A stretch of DNA of 64,000 nucleotides, from the NCBI RefSeq assembly GCF_030687295.1, contig NZ_CP117425.1, forward strand, positions 4,158,001 to 4,222,000, written 5' to 3'. Below, piece after piece: positions 11,196-19,969 of the stretch. Source of the DNA: Pseudomonas beijingensis. Lineage in GTDB: Bacteria; Pseudomonadota; Gammaproteobacteria; Pseudomonadales; Pseudomonadaceae. Both the position numbers and the translations under genes were made by a program. Positions within the stretch are counted from its first letter, which is position 1; each line of letters opens with the position of its first letter. Below the pieces are notes generated by a model. It was not told the origin of the DNA. It made no database searches and saw only the letters and a list, made by a program, of their open reading frames with translations.

Positions 11196-12144
11196 TTATT
11201 CGAGCGGCGCTTGGCTGTTCAGACCGGGGGCCGCCACCATGCGCTGCGGCCCGACATCGACGGCGTACTGGCTGACCACCTGGCGACTCATCTGGACGAT
11301 GTTCTCGATCAACTCCAGGCCGACGCCAGCGCGCCAGGACGCAACAACGTCCAATTGGGGCAGGGCGGTACCGGGTTCGAGCTGGATCAATTCGCCGCTG
11401 GCCAGGGGCTTGGCCACCAGCGCGGCCGGGCAAGGCGCCGATGCCGAAACCGTCGCGAATCAGCCGGGTCATGGCTGAGACCGAATTGACGCAACTGACC
11501 CGCGGCGCACTCACGCCACGGGCGTACAGCAGGTTGAGCACGTCCTGATGCGGTCGCGAATGCTTGACGAAGGTGATGATGCGCTCACTGGCCATCTCCA
11601 CCAGCGACGCATAGGGCCGGGCATAGATCGACTGGCTGGCGGCGATCCAGTGCATGGGGTAATGCCCCAATTCCAGGTTGCGCACGCTTTCGTGGCGGAC
11701 CAGATCGGTCTGGAACACGATGTCCAGGTAGCCTTTCTGCAATTGCTCACAGAGGTTGCGGGCGGCGTCGGCGGTGATTTCGATTTCCACGGCGGGGAAG
11801 GCCTGCATCAGCATCGACATCAACGGGCTGAGCCAGGTGTGGATCACCGTGTCCATCACGCCGATGCGCACCAGGCCTTGCTGCGGGCTGCTGGTGTCCA
11901 GTGACTGCTTCAACGCCCGTTGGACGTCGAGCATCTGTTCGGCGTAGTCGAGCACCTTGAGGCCTTCAGGTGTCAGCGAAACCCCACGTGAATCGCGCAC
12001 GAACAGGCGCAGGCCCAATTCCTCCTCCAGCGAGGCGATCCGGCTGGAGATCGCCGCCTGGGTGCTGAACATCTTCTCGGCGGTGAGGCTGAAGCTTTGC
12101 AGCCGGGCGACCCAGACGAAGGTTTCGAGGAATTTGAGGTTCAT
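11196..12144 (-). pseudogene. LysR-family regulator (copy 2) with one-base frameshift
   Basis: The frame from 12144 encodes a LysR regulator closely matching the one at 8603 ([36 protein letters not shown]) up to DGFGIGALP. The homologous continuation ([20 protein letters not shown] ... [19 protein letters not shown]) lies in another frame, ending at 11196. The shift coincides with a run of three G on the plus strand at 11428-11430; removing one G restores [17 protein letters not shown]. It could be a real inactivating mutation or a base-calling error. In frame the product would be about 315 residues. Divergent from the OprD porin. Confidence 0.85.
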
Positions 12145-12385
12145 GAAGGCTCTCGGGAGGCGTGTGGTTCTTATGATTGCAATTGTTACTCCAGATCGGG
12201 CCATCGAGCGCATCAATTTTTCTTATGTCCGATCCGGCTTTTTTCCCGTTTGACGCTGCGCGGATCCGCCGCAAAGAATCCGCTCCACGACGCAGCCCCA
12301 CTGCGCCGGCATCCCCATGACAACAATAACGAGGCGTGCGCACAGCCCCTGGAGGGTTCGCTCGCGCCCAAAAAAGGAGCGCGCC

Positions 12386-13627
12386 ATGCAACACGCCACA
12401 TTCCCTCGATGGACCTGCACCTCGGCGGGCACCTTGCTCGGCTTGAGCCTGATCGGCGTGCCGTGCGCCCAGGCTGACTTCATCGCCGACAGCAAGGGCA
12501 GCCTGGAGGCTCGCAACTTCTACTTCAACCGCGACTTTCGCCAGGAAGGGGCACGGGACAAGGCCGAGGAATGGGCCCAGGGCTTTCTGCTGCGGCTGGA
12601 GTCGGGATACACCGCCGGGACCGTGGGGTTCGGCCTCGATGCCTTGGGCATGGCTGGTTTCAAGTTGGATTCCGGGGGCGGCACGGCCGGCACCAATCTG
12701 TTGCCAGCGGATTTGTCGGGCGGTTCCCAAGACCGTTATGGCGAACTGGGCCTGACCGCCAAGGTGCGCCTGTCCAAGAGCACCTTGAAACTGGGGACGT
12801 TGCAGATCAAGGACCCGGCGGTGAGTTCCAACGACACGCGCCTGTTGCCGGGAACGTTCAAGGGTGGGTTACTGAGCGTGCAGGAAATCGAGCGCTTGAA
12901 ACTGACCGCCGGGCAACTCACGCAGATCAACTTTGTCGACTCCACCGACTACCAGGACATGACCGCCAACCGCATCGGCGGCAGCAGCGACAGGTTCCAG
13001 TTCGCCGGGGCGGACTATCAGTTCCTGCCGAACCTCACGGCGCAATACCGCTACAGCCAGTTGCAAGACATCTATCAGCAAAACTACCTCGGGTTCGTCC
13101 ACACCTTGGACCTGGGCGCAGGCCAGTCATTCAAGAGTGACGTGCGTTATTCGCGCAGTACCGAAGACGGTAGTTTTCGCGAACTCGACAACCAGGCCTT
13201 CGGCGCCATGTTCACCTACAGCCTGGCGGGCCATGCGTTGGGCCTGGGCTACCAGCGCATGAGCGGCGACGATCCGTTCCCCTACATCGGTCGCAGTGAT
13301 CCGTACCTGGTCAACTTCGTGCAGATCGGCGACTTCGCCAACGTCGACGAGCGCTCCTGGCAAGCGCGCTATGACTACAACTTTGCGGCCATTGGCGTAC
13401 CCGGGTTGACCTTCATGACTCGCTACATCACAGGCGACAACGTCCAGCGTAGCGCCGCGGGCGAAGGCAAGGAATGGGAGCGCAATACGGACATTGCCTA
13501 TGTGGTGCAAGACGGCACATTGAAGGGGCTGGGCTTGAAATGGCGCAACGCGACGGTGCGCTCGAATTTTGGCAACGATCTGGATGAGAACCGATTGATC
13601 GTCAGCTACACGATGGCGCTGTGGTAA
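12386..13627 (+). CDS. OprD-family outer membrane porin
   Basis: A 413-residue porin. It has a signal peptide (hydrophobic TSAGTLLGLSLIGVPCAQA, cleavage before DFIADSKG), then the OprD start ADSKGSLEARNFYFNRDFR, alternating beta-strand pattern and a terminal aromatic Trp (SYTMALW). OprD porins pass basic amino acids, peptides or organic acids. The ATG at 12386 follows AAAAGGAGC by five bases; an upstream ATG at 12317 is less likely. Divergent from the frameshifted LysR gene, with about 240 bases between, where its control sites should lie. Confidence 0.92.
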   Translation: MQHATFPRWTCTSAGTLLGLSLIGVPCAQADFIADSKGSLEARNFYFNRDFRQEGARDKAEEWAQGFLLRLESGYTAGTVGFGLDALGMAGFKLDSGGGTAGTNLLPADLSGGSQDRYGELGLTAKVRLSKSTLKLGTLQIKDPAVSSNDTRLLPGTFKGGLLSVQEIERLKLTAGQLTQINFVDSTDYQDMTANRIGGSSDRFQFAGADYQFLPNLTAQYRYSQLQDIYQQNYLGFVHTLDLGAGQSFKSDVRYSRSTEDGSFRELDNQAFGAMFTYSLAGHALGLGYQRMSGDDPFPYIGRSDPYLVNFVQIGDFANVDERSWQARYDYNFAAIGVPGLTFMTRYITGDNVQRSAAGEGKEWERNTDIAYVVQDGTLKGLGLKWRNATVRSNFGNDLDENRLIVSYTMALW

Positions 13628-13642
13628 GAAACCCACCGGCAA

Positions 13643-13716
13643 ATTGTGGCGAGGAAGTGGCCACCGCGTCTTCGACGCCGCGCCGCCGAGCGGGAGCAAG
13701 CTCCCTCGCCACAGGG
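13643..13716. repeat. REP-like inverted repeat after the porin gene
   Basis: TTGTGGCGAGG at about 13644-13654 pairs with CCCTCGCCACA at 13703-13713, with GC-rich sequence between. It resembles a second class of Pseudomonas extragenic palindrome and may terminate the porin transcript; there is no T run. Confidence 0.6.
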
Positions 13717-13821
13717 TCACTACCTCTGAATAACACAGCATGGCACTCGATGAATGGCGTCGTTGCCTGTATACAGGTGCGCGTCTAAAGGGATTTACCG
13801 GGAAAACAAGGAGCTGTTGCT

Positions 13822-14394
13822 GTGATTTACCTGATACGCCATGCCACGCCGCTGATCGACTACCAGCCCTGCAATGCCCGTTCGGCCAAGCTTCTGCTGG
13901 ATGAATACAACCAGACCTCATCTATTGATGAGGCTGAAATTGCAGCATTCCTGAGCCAGCCGGACGTGTCTCAAGTGCTCCTGGCGAGCGAAGCCAACAT
14001 CCTGTCCTCGCCCGTCAATAGAGCCTACGCGACGGCATGTAGGTTGTTCGACGTGGCGCGTATCCGACAGGATGCTCGATTACGCGAGTATGACCTGCGC
14101 TTAAGCAGTATTCCCGTCCTGAGGATGGGCTTGAGGCATTGGTTCGCGTTGCACAGGATTCTGTGGTTGCTGGGGATTTCACTGGGGGCCGCGACCCGAA
14201 AAGCCGAACACCAACGGGCGCTTGGTGTGGCCGATGAGCTTTACAACAGCTGCGATGAGCCAGGGAAGATCACAATCATTGTCTCCCACGGCATGTTCCT
14301 CAGAACCGTCAGGAAAACCCTGCAAAAGCGCGGCATGCAGGCGCGCAGGATATATCGGTCGGGGTGTTTTACCGTCGAGTCGTTAACGCCATGA
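13822..14394 (+). CDS. Histidine phosphatase family protein
   Basis: A 190-residue member of the histidine phosphatase (phosphoglycerate mutase-like) superfamily. The phosphorylated His is in MIYLIRHAT (R6-H7) and the second catalytic His in IIVSHGMFLR. Substrate unknown; relatives act on sugar phosphates, cofactors or phosphoproteins. Start is GTG at 13822, preceded by AAGGAG at good distance. It overlaps the 3' end of the convergent methyltransferase gene by 12 bases. Confidence 0.85.
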   Translation: MIYLIRHATPLIDYQPCNARSAKLLLDEYNQTSSIDEAEIAAFLSQPDVSQVLLASEANILSSPVNRAYATACRLFDVARIRQDARLREYDLRLSSIPVLRMGLRHWFALHRILWLLGISLGAATRKAEHQRALGVADELYNSCDEPGKITIIVSHGMFLRTVRKTLQKRGMQARRIYRSGCFTVESLTP

Positions 14395-15063
14395 CGGGGA
14401 TTGCTCGGCCACCAAAAGCAATGACTGCGGCACCGGACTTTGTGGGTGCTGCGGTTCCTGCAGGCCCACCAGTCGAAACCCCGCCATGTCCAGGGCATTG
14501 AGCCAACTGGACAAGGTGCGCAAGTACCACGGCATGGGTTGCCATTGGCCCTTGAACCCATCGAAGGTTTCTTCGCGCCAGCCGTCCTGATAGTTACCCG
14601 CCGCCACCGTCCAGGGATGCAGCGTCTGGATCACTAACGCGCCGCCCGGGCGGAGCAGGGCGTTCATCGCGGTGAACAACGGGATGATGTCCTGATGCAA
14701 CAGGGCGAAGTTGGCGCAGATCAGGTCATAGCCGCTGCCGACGTCCACCTTAGCCTCCACCAGCGCTTCATAGCTGGCCAGATGCACCGGCGAGGAACCT
14801 GACGTCCGAGCCGCATCGACCAGCGTCGCGTCGCCATCCACACCCACTGCTTCGATGCCCCGTTCAGCCAGCGCTCGCAACAACCAACCTTCGCCGCAGC
14901 CCAGATCCAGCGCTCGCTCGGGCTGACGGCTCAGTACCGCGAGCAGCATGGCCTGGTCGGTGACCGTTTGACGACTTTCAATGGCACCGGTGCGGATGGC
15001 TTCGATCCAGGCTTGGGCGTTGTGGTGCCAGCTTTGGAGGAGGGTGGTTTCGGAGGTCGACAT
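14383..15063 (-). CDS. Class I SAM-dependent methyltransferase
   Basis: A 226-residue methyltransferase. Motif I is ALDLGCGEGWLLRAL, followed by GVDGDATLVDAAR and YDLICANFALLH, the normal Rossmann-type order. Its substrate cannot be read from the sequence. The chosen ATG at 15063 begins MSTSETTLLQSWHHNAQAW, the usual family start; the frame is open about 70 codons further upstream but overlaps the LysE gene. Convergent with the histidine phosphatase. Confidence 0.87.
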   Translation of the reverse strand: MSTSETTLLQSWHHNAQAWIEAIRTGAIESRQTVTDQAMLLAVLSRQPERALDLGCGEGWLLRALAERGIEAVGVDGDATLVDAARTSGSSPVHLASYEALVEAKVDVGSGYDLICANFALLHQDIIPLFTAMNALLRPGGALVIQTLHPWTVAAGNYQDGWREETFDGFKGQWQPMPWYLRTLSSWLNALDMAGFRLVGLQEPQHPQSPVPQSLLLVAEQSPSWR

Positions 15064-15115
15064 GTATCCAGCTCCGCAGTGAATGGGGTCAGCATAGGAC
15101 AATCGTTGGCCCAGG

Positions 15116-15745
15116 TCACAGCGGCCGATCAAGAAACAACAGGCGTGCCGCCAGCGCTGCCATGACCCCGGCAAAACCATATGTGCCCAGGCGCCTTGAA
15201 ATCCCGCCGCTTGCCAGTTTCGCCCTGAGCTGCGCGGCGCAAACACCCAGCAGGGTATGGAAGACGAGGGCAATCAGTGCCAGCAACGCTCCGAGGAAGA
15301 TCAACTGCAGGCTCACGCCGCCGGCCTTGACGTTGACGAACTGCGGCAGGAACACCATGAAGAACAGCAGCGCCTTAGGATTCAAGAGGCTGTTGAGGGC
15401 GCCTCGGCAGAAGATTTTCCACAGCGAAGCCGCCTGGAGCTGGCTATCCTGCGTCGCGGCCGGCGTTCTCAGTGCTTGCCAGGCCAGCCACAGCAGATAC
15501 CCGGCCCCGGCCAGGCGCAGCACGTCGAACGCTGGCGCCCAGCTCATCACCAGCGCGCCAATGCCAGCACTGACCATCAGCGTCATCAGCACGTCCGAAA
15601 AGGAAATGCCGAGGGCGGCCGCGACACCGGCACGCCAGCCGTGGGCCAACGCGTGGCTGGTGACGAAGGCCATGTTGGGCCCCGGAACGATCAGCAGAAG
15701 CACGACAGCAACCACGAACAGGCAGAGATTGGCGGTATCCGGCAT
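15116..15745 (-). CDS. LysE/RhtB-family amino acid exporter
   Basis: A 209-residue membrane protein with about six hydrophobic helices and the family start FVVAVVLLLIVPGPNMAFV, then GWRAGVAAALGISFSD. LysE/RhtB proteins export amino acids such as threonine, homoserine or lysine by proton exchange. The ATG at 15745 has GGAG eight bases upstream; a GTG three codons earlier is possible. It lies 52 bases upstream of the methyltransferase start on the same strand and may be co-transcribed. Confidence 0.88.
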   Translation of the reverse strand: MPDTANLCLFVVAVVLLLIVPGPNMAFVTSHALAHGWRAGVAAALGISFSDVLMTLMVSAGIGALVMSWAPAFDVLRLAGAGYLLWLAWQALRTPAATQDSQLQAASLWKIFCRGALNSLLNPKALLFFMVFLPQFVNVKAGGVSLQLIFLGALLALIALVFHTLLGVCAAQLRAKLASGGISRRLGTYGFAGVMAALAARLLFLDRPL

Positions 15746-15887
15746 GGGGATCACTCCGTGGGATGAGCCACGACAGTAAGCGAAGGGCGAGGAGGGCGTC
15801 AGTTACAGTCCGGGCCTATCTGATAGCAACAGTCGTCTCTCGCGATGAATCCACCGAGCCTGGCGAAAACACCAGCATGCCCAGTGC

Positions 15888-16511
15888 CTAACGCTGCGCC
15901 GCAGCCGGCCTTACGACGCTGCGAATCAGTGAAGCGAATGTTTCAATGACCTCGTCCTCGCCATGGCGCCCCCGTACCAACGCGCCGGACAGGGCTTCTC
16001 CCGCGCCAACCAGGCCAATGCAGCATCGCTCAAGTTCGTCCGCTGGCCACGTCGTGTGAGGTTCGAGCACAGACATGAACATCTGCACACAGTTATCCAA
16101 GAGCTCCTGGAACACCGCCGCCTTCTCTTCGCTGCCTGCCAGGGCTGCGCCCACGGCATGGAATTCATCGGTGTTATCGGCAGCGCAATGAATGTAGGCG
16201 CTGGCAAGGACCAGGGCCGTCTCTTCCAGGCTCCGGGCAGTCTTGGACATGGCGTCACGGAAAGCGCTGACCCGCTCGGTATCGATCCACTTGTAGAGCT
16301 CGATCAACAGACCCGAACGGGTACCGAAATGATCGTAGACCACCGGTTTGGACACGCCGGCGCGAACGGCCAGATGCCCCAAGGTCAAGCGATCCGCGTC
16401 TTCCTCGCGCACGATCAATAACGCGGTATCCAGCAACTGTCGCCGCCGTTCGGCTTTGGCAAGCCGGCGGGGAGGGGAACTGATGGGGCTGTGCTGAGTG
16501 TTTTTCTGCAC
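15888..16511 (-). CDS. TetR-family repressor
   Basis: A 207-residue TetR regulator from the proposed GTG start at 16511. The frame is open further but then crosses the operators. The HTH reads RRRQLLDTALLIVREEDADR ... LAVRAGVSKPVVYDHFGTRSGL (~25-70), then a helical ligand domain. Two inverted repeats lie in the gap to the divergent dehydrogenase gene at 16622, strongly suggesting it represses itself and that gene. The ligand is unknown. Confidence 0.88.
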   Translation of the reverse strand: MQKNTQHSPISSPPRRLAKAERRRQLLDTALLIVREEDADRLTLGHLAVRAGVSKPVVYDHFGTRSGLLIELYKWIDTERVSAFRDAMSKTARSLEETALVLASAYIHCAADNTDEFHAVGAALAGSEEKAAVFQELLDNCVQMFMSVLEPHTTWPADELERCCIGLVGAGEALSGALVRGRHGEDEVIETFASLIRSVVRPAAAQR

Positions 16512-16533
16512 GTTTTCGTTCCTGGCCGATAAA

Positions 16534-16594
16534 AACCTACCAATGGTAGGTTCAAGTATGTGATGGTGTGTTAGCTTACCTACTGAAAGTAGGT
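16534..16594. promoter_or_regulatory. Two TetR-type operators in a divergent promoter
   Basis: AACCTACC-AAT-GGTAGGTT at 16534-16552 is a perfect inverted repeat with 8-base arms. ACCTACT-GAA-AGTAGGT at 16578-16594 is a second with 7-base arms and the same core. Their centres are 43 bases apart, between the TetR start and the divergent dehydrogenase start. Same-core palindromes beside a divergent tetR gene are the usual sign of autoregulation. Confidence 0.85.
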
Positions 16595-16621
16595 TTAAAC
16601 CAGAGACAAGGAGAACACACC

Positions 16622-17626
16622 ATGTCACTTGATCCTATCTTGCTAATGGGTGGTTCTGGCGCCATTGGCCATCACACCGCCCGGGCGCTGCGCGCCGCTC
16701 ATCCCGACGTACCGCTGTTGATCGGTGGTCGCGACCTTGCCAAGGCTCAGCGCGCCGCCGAGCACATGGGCGGGGCGCGGGGCGTGTTGATTGACTCCGC
16801 CGCAGATGACCTGGGCCTCGGCGATCGCCCGGTCAGCGGCGTCGTGGTCTTTTATATGGACCACGCCCTTGCCGGATTGCGTTTTGCGCAAAAGCGCGGC
16901 GTGCCGCACCTCAGCATTTCCTCCGGCGTTTTCGAGATCGCGCCGGAAATTGCGACGTACATGCACAGGCCTGACGCCTCGCCCATTGTCCTCGGTTACG
17001 AATGGCTGGTAGGCGCGACGACAGTGTCGACGCTGAGCATTGCCCAGGCATTCGGCCGGGTTCACGACATCCGTATCAACGCACTGGTCGATGAGCAGGA
17101 CACGGGCGGCCCGACCGTCGCCAGCGATTTTGAACACCTGAACAAAATGCTGCCTGCCGCGCTGACACGGCGCGACGGTGTCTTCGTCTGGCGCGAAGGG
17201 GAGGCGTCCAAGGCAAGCTTCCATGCGGTGGATGGTACGGAAATCGAGGCTTCCGGCTTCTCGTCCATTGATGTCGTCGGCCTGGCGACGGCGACGGGCG
17301 CGCCGAATGTCCAGTTCAACCTGGCCACCGCGGTGAGCTCAAGCCGACGCCAAGGCAGGCCGATGTCTACCGAGATCATCATCGAACTCGTTGGCGAGGG
17401 CCTCAAGGGCGAGCCGCTGCATACACGTCATGCGGTCATCCACCCGGCAGGCGCTGCACCTTTGACCGGCCTCAGCGTCGCAATGACTCTGGAACGGCTG
17501 CTCGGCTTGGACGGCCAGCCACCGACTCCGCCAGGGCTTTATTTCCCTTATCAACTGTTGGACGCCGCCGCGTATCTGGAGCGTCTGCAGGAGGAGGGCG
17601 GTGAGTTACGCAGGCTGCAGGCGTAA
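16622..17626 (+). CDS. Saccharopine dehydrogenase-like NAD(P)-binding protein
   Basis: A 334-residue protein with an N-terminal Rossmann motif (ILLMGGSGAIGHHTARALR) and a saccharopine-dehydrogenase-like arrangement (LIGGRDLAKAQ, then VVVFYMDHALAGLRFAQKRG). The reaction is unknown; relatives are annotated NAD(P)-dependent oxidoreductases. The start ATG at 16622 follows AAGGAG. It is the likely target of the divergent TetR repressor, with operators directly upstream. Confidence 0.8.
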   Translation: MSLDPILLMGGSGAIGHHTARALRAAHPDVPLLIGGRDLAKAQRAAEHMGGARGVLIDSAADDLGLGDRPVSGVVVFYMDHALAGLRFAQKRGVPHLSISSGVFEIAPEIATYMHRPDASPIVLGYEWLVGATTVSTLSIAQAFGRVHDIRINALVDEQDTGGPTVASDFEHLNKMLPAALTRRDGVFVWREGEASKASFHAVDGTEIEASGFSSIDVVGLATATGAPNVQFNLATAVSSSRRQGRPMSTEIIIELVGEGLKGEPLHTRHAVIHPAGAAPLTGLSVAMTLERLLGLDGQPPTPPGLYFPYQLLDAAAYLERLQEEGGELRRLQA

Positions 17627-17693
17627 TCAACTAGGCAATCCCGTGTGCTGACCGTTTCCTCGGTGGCTTCTCAAAAAGACACGGGTCTCGAAA

Positions 17694-17721
17694 GTCAGGC
17701 CGCCTGAGGTGACGGCCTGAC
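17694..17721. terminator. Inverted repeat, possible terminator
   Basis: GTCAGGCCG and CGGCCTGAC pair perfectly around a 10-base loop, 68 bases past the dehydrogenase stop. There is no good T run, so the terminator role is uncertain. Confidence 0.35.
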
Positions 17722-17820
17722 GGTCTTGACTCAATGGCTATGCCCGATGTGCCTTCGCTTGGCGTAGCCGCAGGCTGTGAATCCATACGGCGACCAACCG
17801 GGCTGGCCAAGATTCTGCTA

Positions 17821-18345
17821 TCAGGGGTAGACCTGCTTCTTGGTATCTCTGTCAAGCACGTAGGAGTTCACCTTAATCTGCATTTGCTCGCTCCCAGAGA
17901 CACCGATCATCGATGTCGACGCTGACCACGTGGCCAGGTAGCGCTTGCCAGCTTCCAAACGGATGTCCGGGGCACTGAAGCCGCATTTGCCTCCGCCGGT
18001 ACCCAGTTTATTCATCGAGACCCAACACCATTCCAAAGAGTGCGTGCCTGGCGTCAGCCGAATGGCTTGGTAACCGAAGTACTCCAGGATTGAATGCTTA
18101 CCGGCATAAGGTAAGGACTGGCCATCAACCCGGGTTGCCAGGAGCAGGCGATGGAACGGCACACCGAGGTCCCGATACTGCATCGTCTCGAAGTAGATAA
18201 CCGGGGCATCGGCCACTCCATCGGACAACTCCAGGACCCGAAGGGTCGGATCCTCTAAATTGCCGGCAAAAGATCTGTACTGATAGTTAGAGCAAGCGGA
18301 GAGCAGCAGTAGGGCCGCAGCAGTTCCCAATAGGCGAAACGTCAT
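17821..18345 (-). CDS. Putative lipoprotein of unknown function
   Basis: A 174-residue protein starting MTFRLLGTAAALLLLSACSN. This is a lipoprotein signal peptide with lipobox LLSAC, so the mature protein would be lipidated on Cys19 and held in the inner or outer membrane. The mature part is small and beta-rich with several Cys (EWCWVSM, GGGKCGFS) and has no motif I can name. The ATG at 18345 is preceded by GGAAGGATTCG. It follows the amidase gene by 74 bases on the same strand and may share its transcript. Confidence 0.7.
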   Translation of the reverse strand: MTFRLLGTAAALLLLSACSNYQYRSFAGNLEDPTLRVLELSDGVADAPVIYFETMQYRDLGVPFHRLLLATRVDGQSLPYAGKHSILEYFGYQAIRLTPGTHSLEWCWVSMNKLGTGGGKCGFSAPDIRLEAGKRYLATWSASTSMIGVSGSEQMQIKVNSYVLDRDTKKQVYP

Positions 18346-18419
18346 CGAATCCTTCCTGGAGGTGACATTAGAGGGCGCGCAGTTTAACTGCATCCGACTG
18401 CGGGGAGGTACCCACCGGG

Positions 18420-19856
18420 CTACAGCTTTCCGGCCCAAACCTCAGGTTTGCGTGCTGTCCAAGGCAAAGCACGCTCTAGCTGACCTGCCAGACGCAACAG
18501 CACGTCCTCTCGACCAAAGCCCCCTGAGAACTGCATGCCTATAGGCAGACCACTTTCTGGATCAAACGCCAATGGCATGGACATGGACGGAGATCCAGTC
18601 ACATTCGCTAACGCGGTGAAGGGGGAGTGGGTGAATACGCGATCCATCCAGCCCCTGCCATCCAGGTGCTGCTGACCCTCGTTATAGGTGCCTATTGCAG
18701 GGGGCAGCGCTGGCAACGTCGGACTCAACAGGACGTCATACTTGCAGAAGAAGTGCCCCATGCTGCGGGTCACGAGATTTCTGAAATGCATGGCCTCAAG
18801 CAAATCAATGGCAGTAAGTTGACTGCCCATCTGATGCAGCGAAAGAGTGGCGGGCTCAAGAGTGCTGGCGGCAATGGGGCGGCCAGTTCCTGCCGCGATG
18901 GCGTTGAGCCAGGCAGCGGTATTGGCTGACCAGAACCGCGCATTCATTTCGACAAAGTTGTCCCAACTCAGACCAATGTCCAAACAGACTTCTTCCACAC
19001 AATGACCCAGGCCTTGGAGCTGGAGAGCAACATCGCGGGTCGCTTCTGCGACCGGTTCGACGGAGCGAGTGGCGTTCAATGGATGCAGGAGAAGGCCAAT
19101 CCGTAGTGATCCGGGCTCGCGAGTCGTTTCCGCTAAATAGGAACGCTGTGGCTTGGCAATCTCAAAAGGATCACCGACGGCTACCCCCTCGATTGCATCC
19201 AGCAAAGCGGCACTGTCGCGCACGGTTCGACTGATCACACCATGCACTGCAAGCCCAGCCCAAACCTCGTCCACCGCCGGTCCCATTGAAACTCTGCCCC
19301 GACTGGACTTAAGCCCAAATAATCCGGTAGAGGCCGAAGGGACGCGGATAGAACCACCGCCATCGGTGGCATGCGCCGCAGGTACCAGGCCAGCGGCCAC
19401 CGCAGCGGCCGAGCCACCACTTGATCCGCCAGCGCTGCGGCTTAGATCCCATGGGTTGCGTGTCGGCCCCGAAAATACCGACTCAGTGGTTGTACTGGCA
19501 GCCAACTCGGGCGTGGTGGTTCTGCCAATGGTAACCAAACCTGCCTGCCGCAAGCGGGTCATCAGGTTCGAGTCCTCCTCGGCGATGCATCCGGCAGCCA
19601 AGCGACTGCCCAGTTCATTCAAGTGCCCTTTGGCGGTAAGACCCAAGTCCTTGACCAGAAAGGGTACGCCCATGAACGGCCCGGTAGCTGCCTGAGGTTC
19701 ATTCTCCCAAACCTCAACCACCGCATTGATCTTTGGATTGAGCTGCTCAATAGCGGACAGTGCCGCAGAATTGACTTCGGCTTGGGTGACTTGACCGCTG
19801 GCGATCAGCTCAGCGAGACCCAGTGCATCGTATTCGGCGTATTCAGCGGTTCTCAT
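18420..19856 (-). CDS. Amidase (amidase signature family)
   Basis: A 478-residue amidase-signature enzyme. The Ser-cisSer-Lys triad is visible: Lys in PFLVKDLG, the Gly/Ser-rich stretch SAGGSSGGSAAAVAAGLVP, and the nucleophile region ATDGGGSIRVPSASTGLFGLK. It hydrolyses an amide to acid plus ammonia or amine; the specificity is not evident. The ATG at 19856 follows GGAG. It is divergent from the TetR gene at 19970, with palindromes between. Confidence 0.9.
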   Translation of the reverse strand: MRTAEYAEYDALGLAELIASGQVTQAEVNSAALSAIEQLNPKINAVVEVWENEPQAATGPFMGVPFLVKDLGLTAKGHLNELGSRLAAGCIAEEDSNLMTRLRQAGLVTIGRTTTPELAASTTTESVFSGPTRNPWDLSRSAGGSSGGSAAAVAAGLVPAAHATDGGGSIRVPSASTGLFGLKSSRGRVSMGPAVDEVWAGLAVHGVISRTVRDSAALLDAIEGVAVGDPFEIAKPQRSYLAETTREPGSLRIGLLLHPLNATRSVEPVAEATRDVALQLQGLGHCVEEVCLDIGLSWDNFVEMNARFWSANTAAWLNAIAAGTGRPIAASTLEPATLSLHQMGSQLTAIDLLEAMHFRNLVTRSMGHFFCKYDVLLSPTLPALPPAIGTYNEGQQHLDGRGWMDRVFTHSPFTALANVTGSPSMSMPLAFDPESGLPIGMQFSGGFGREDVLLRLAGQLERALPWTARKPEVWAGKL

Positions 19857-19903
19857 CGCGTTCTCCGAGCCATTTACCTGGCAAAGCGGTATGATTACTT
19901 GCC

Positions 19904-19939
19904 GGTATCGTACGATACCTATTGGTATAGTAAGATACC
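19904..19939. promoter_or_regulatory. Two TetR-type operators upstream of the amidase
   Basis: GGTATCGTACGATACC at 19904-19919 is a perfect 16-base palindrome. GGTATAGTAAGATACC at 19924-19939 is a near copy whose centre is 20 bases (two helical turns) away. A further half-like AGTATCG follows at about 19944. They lie between the divergent amidase and tetR genes, as expected for the regulator's sites. Confidence 0.85.
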
Positions 19940-19969
19940 TTTTAGTATCGATGTCAAGCGGAGAGCACC

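Noticed and set aside
10312..12216. Single 634-residue LysR-hydro-lyase fusion protein
   Set aside because: The junction is out-of-frame LysR text following a one-base shift, and the hydro-lyase has its own ribosome site and ATG at 11103.
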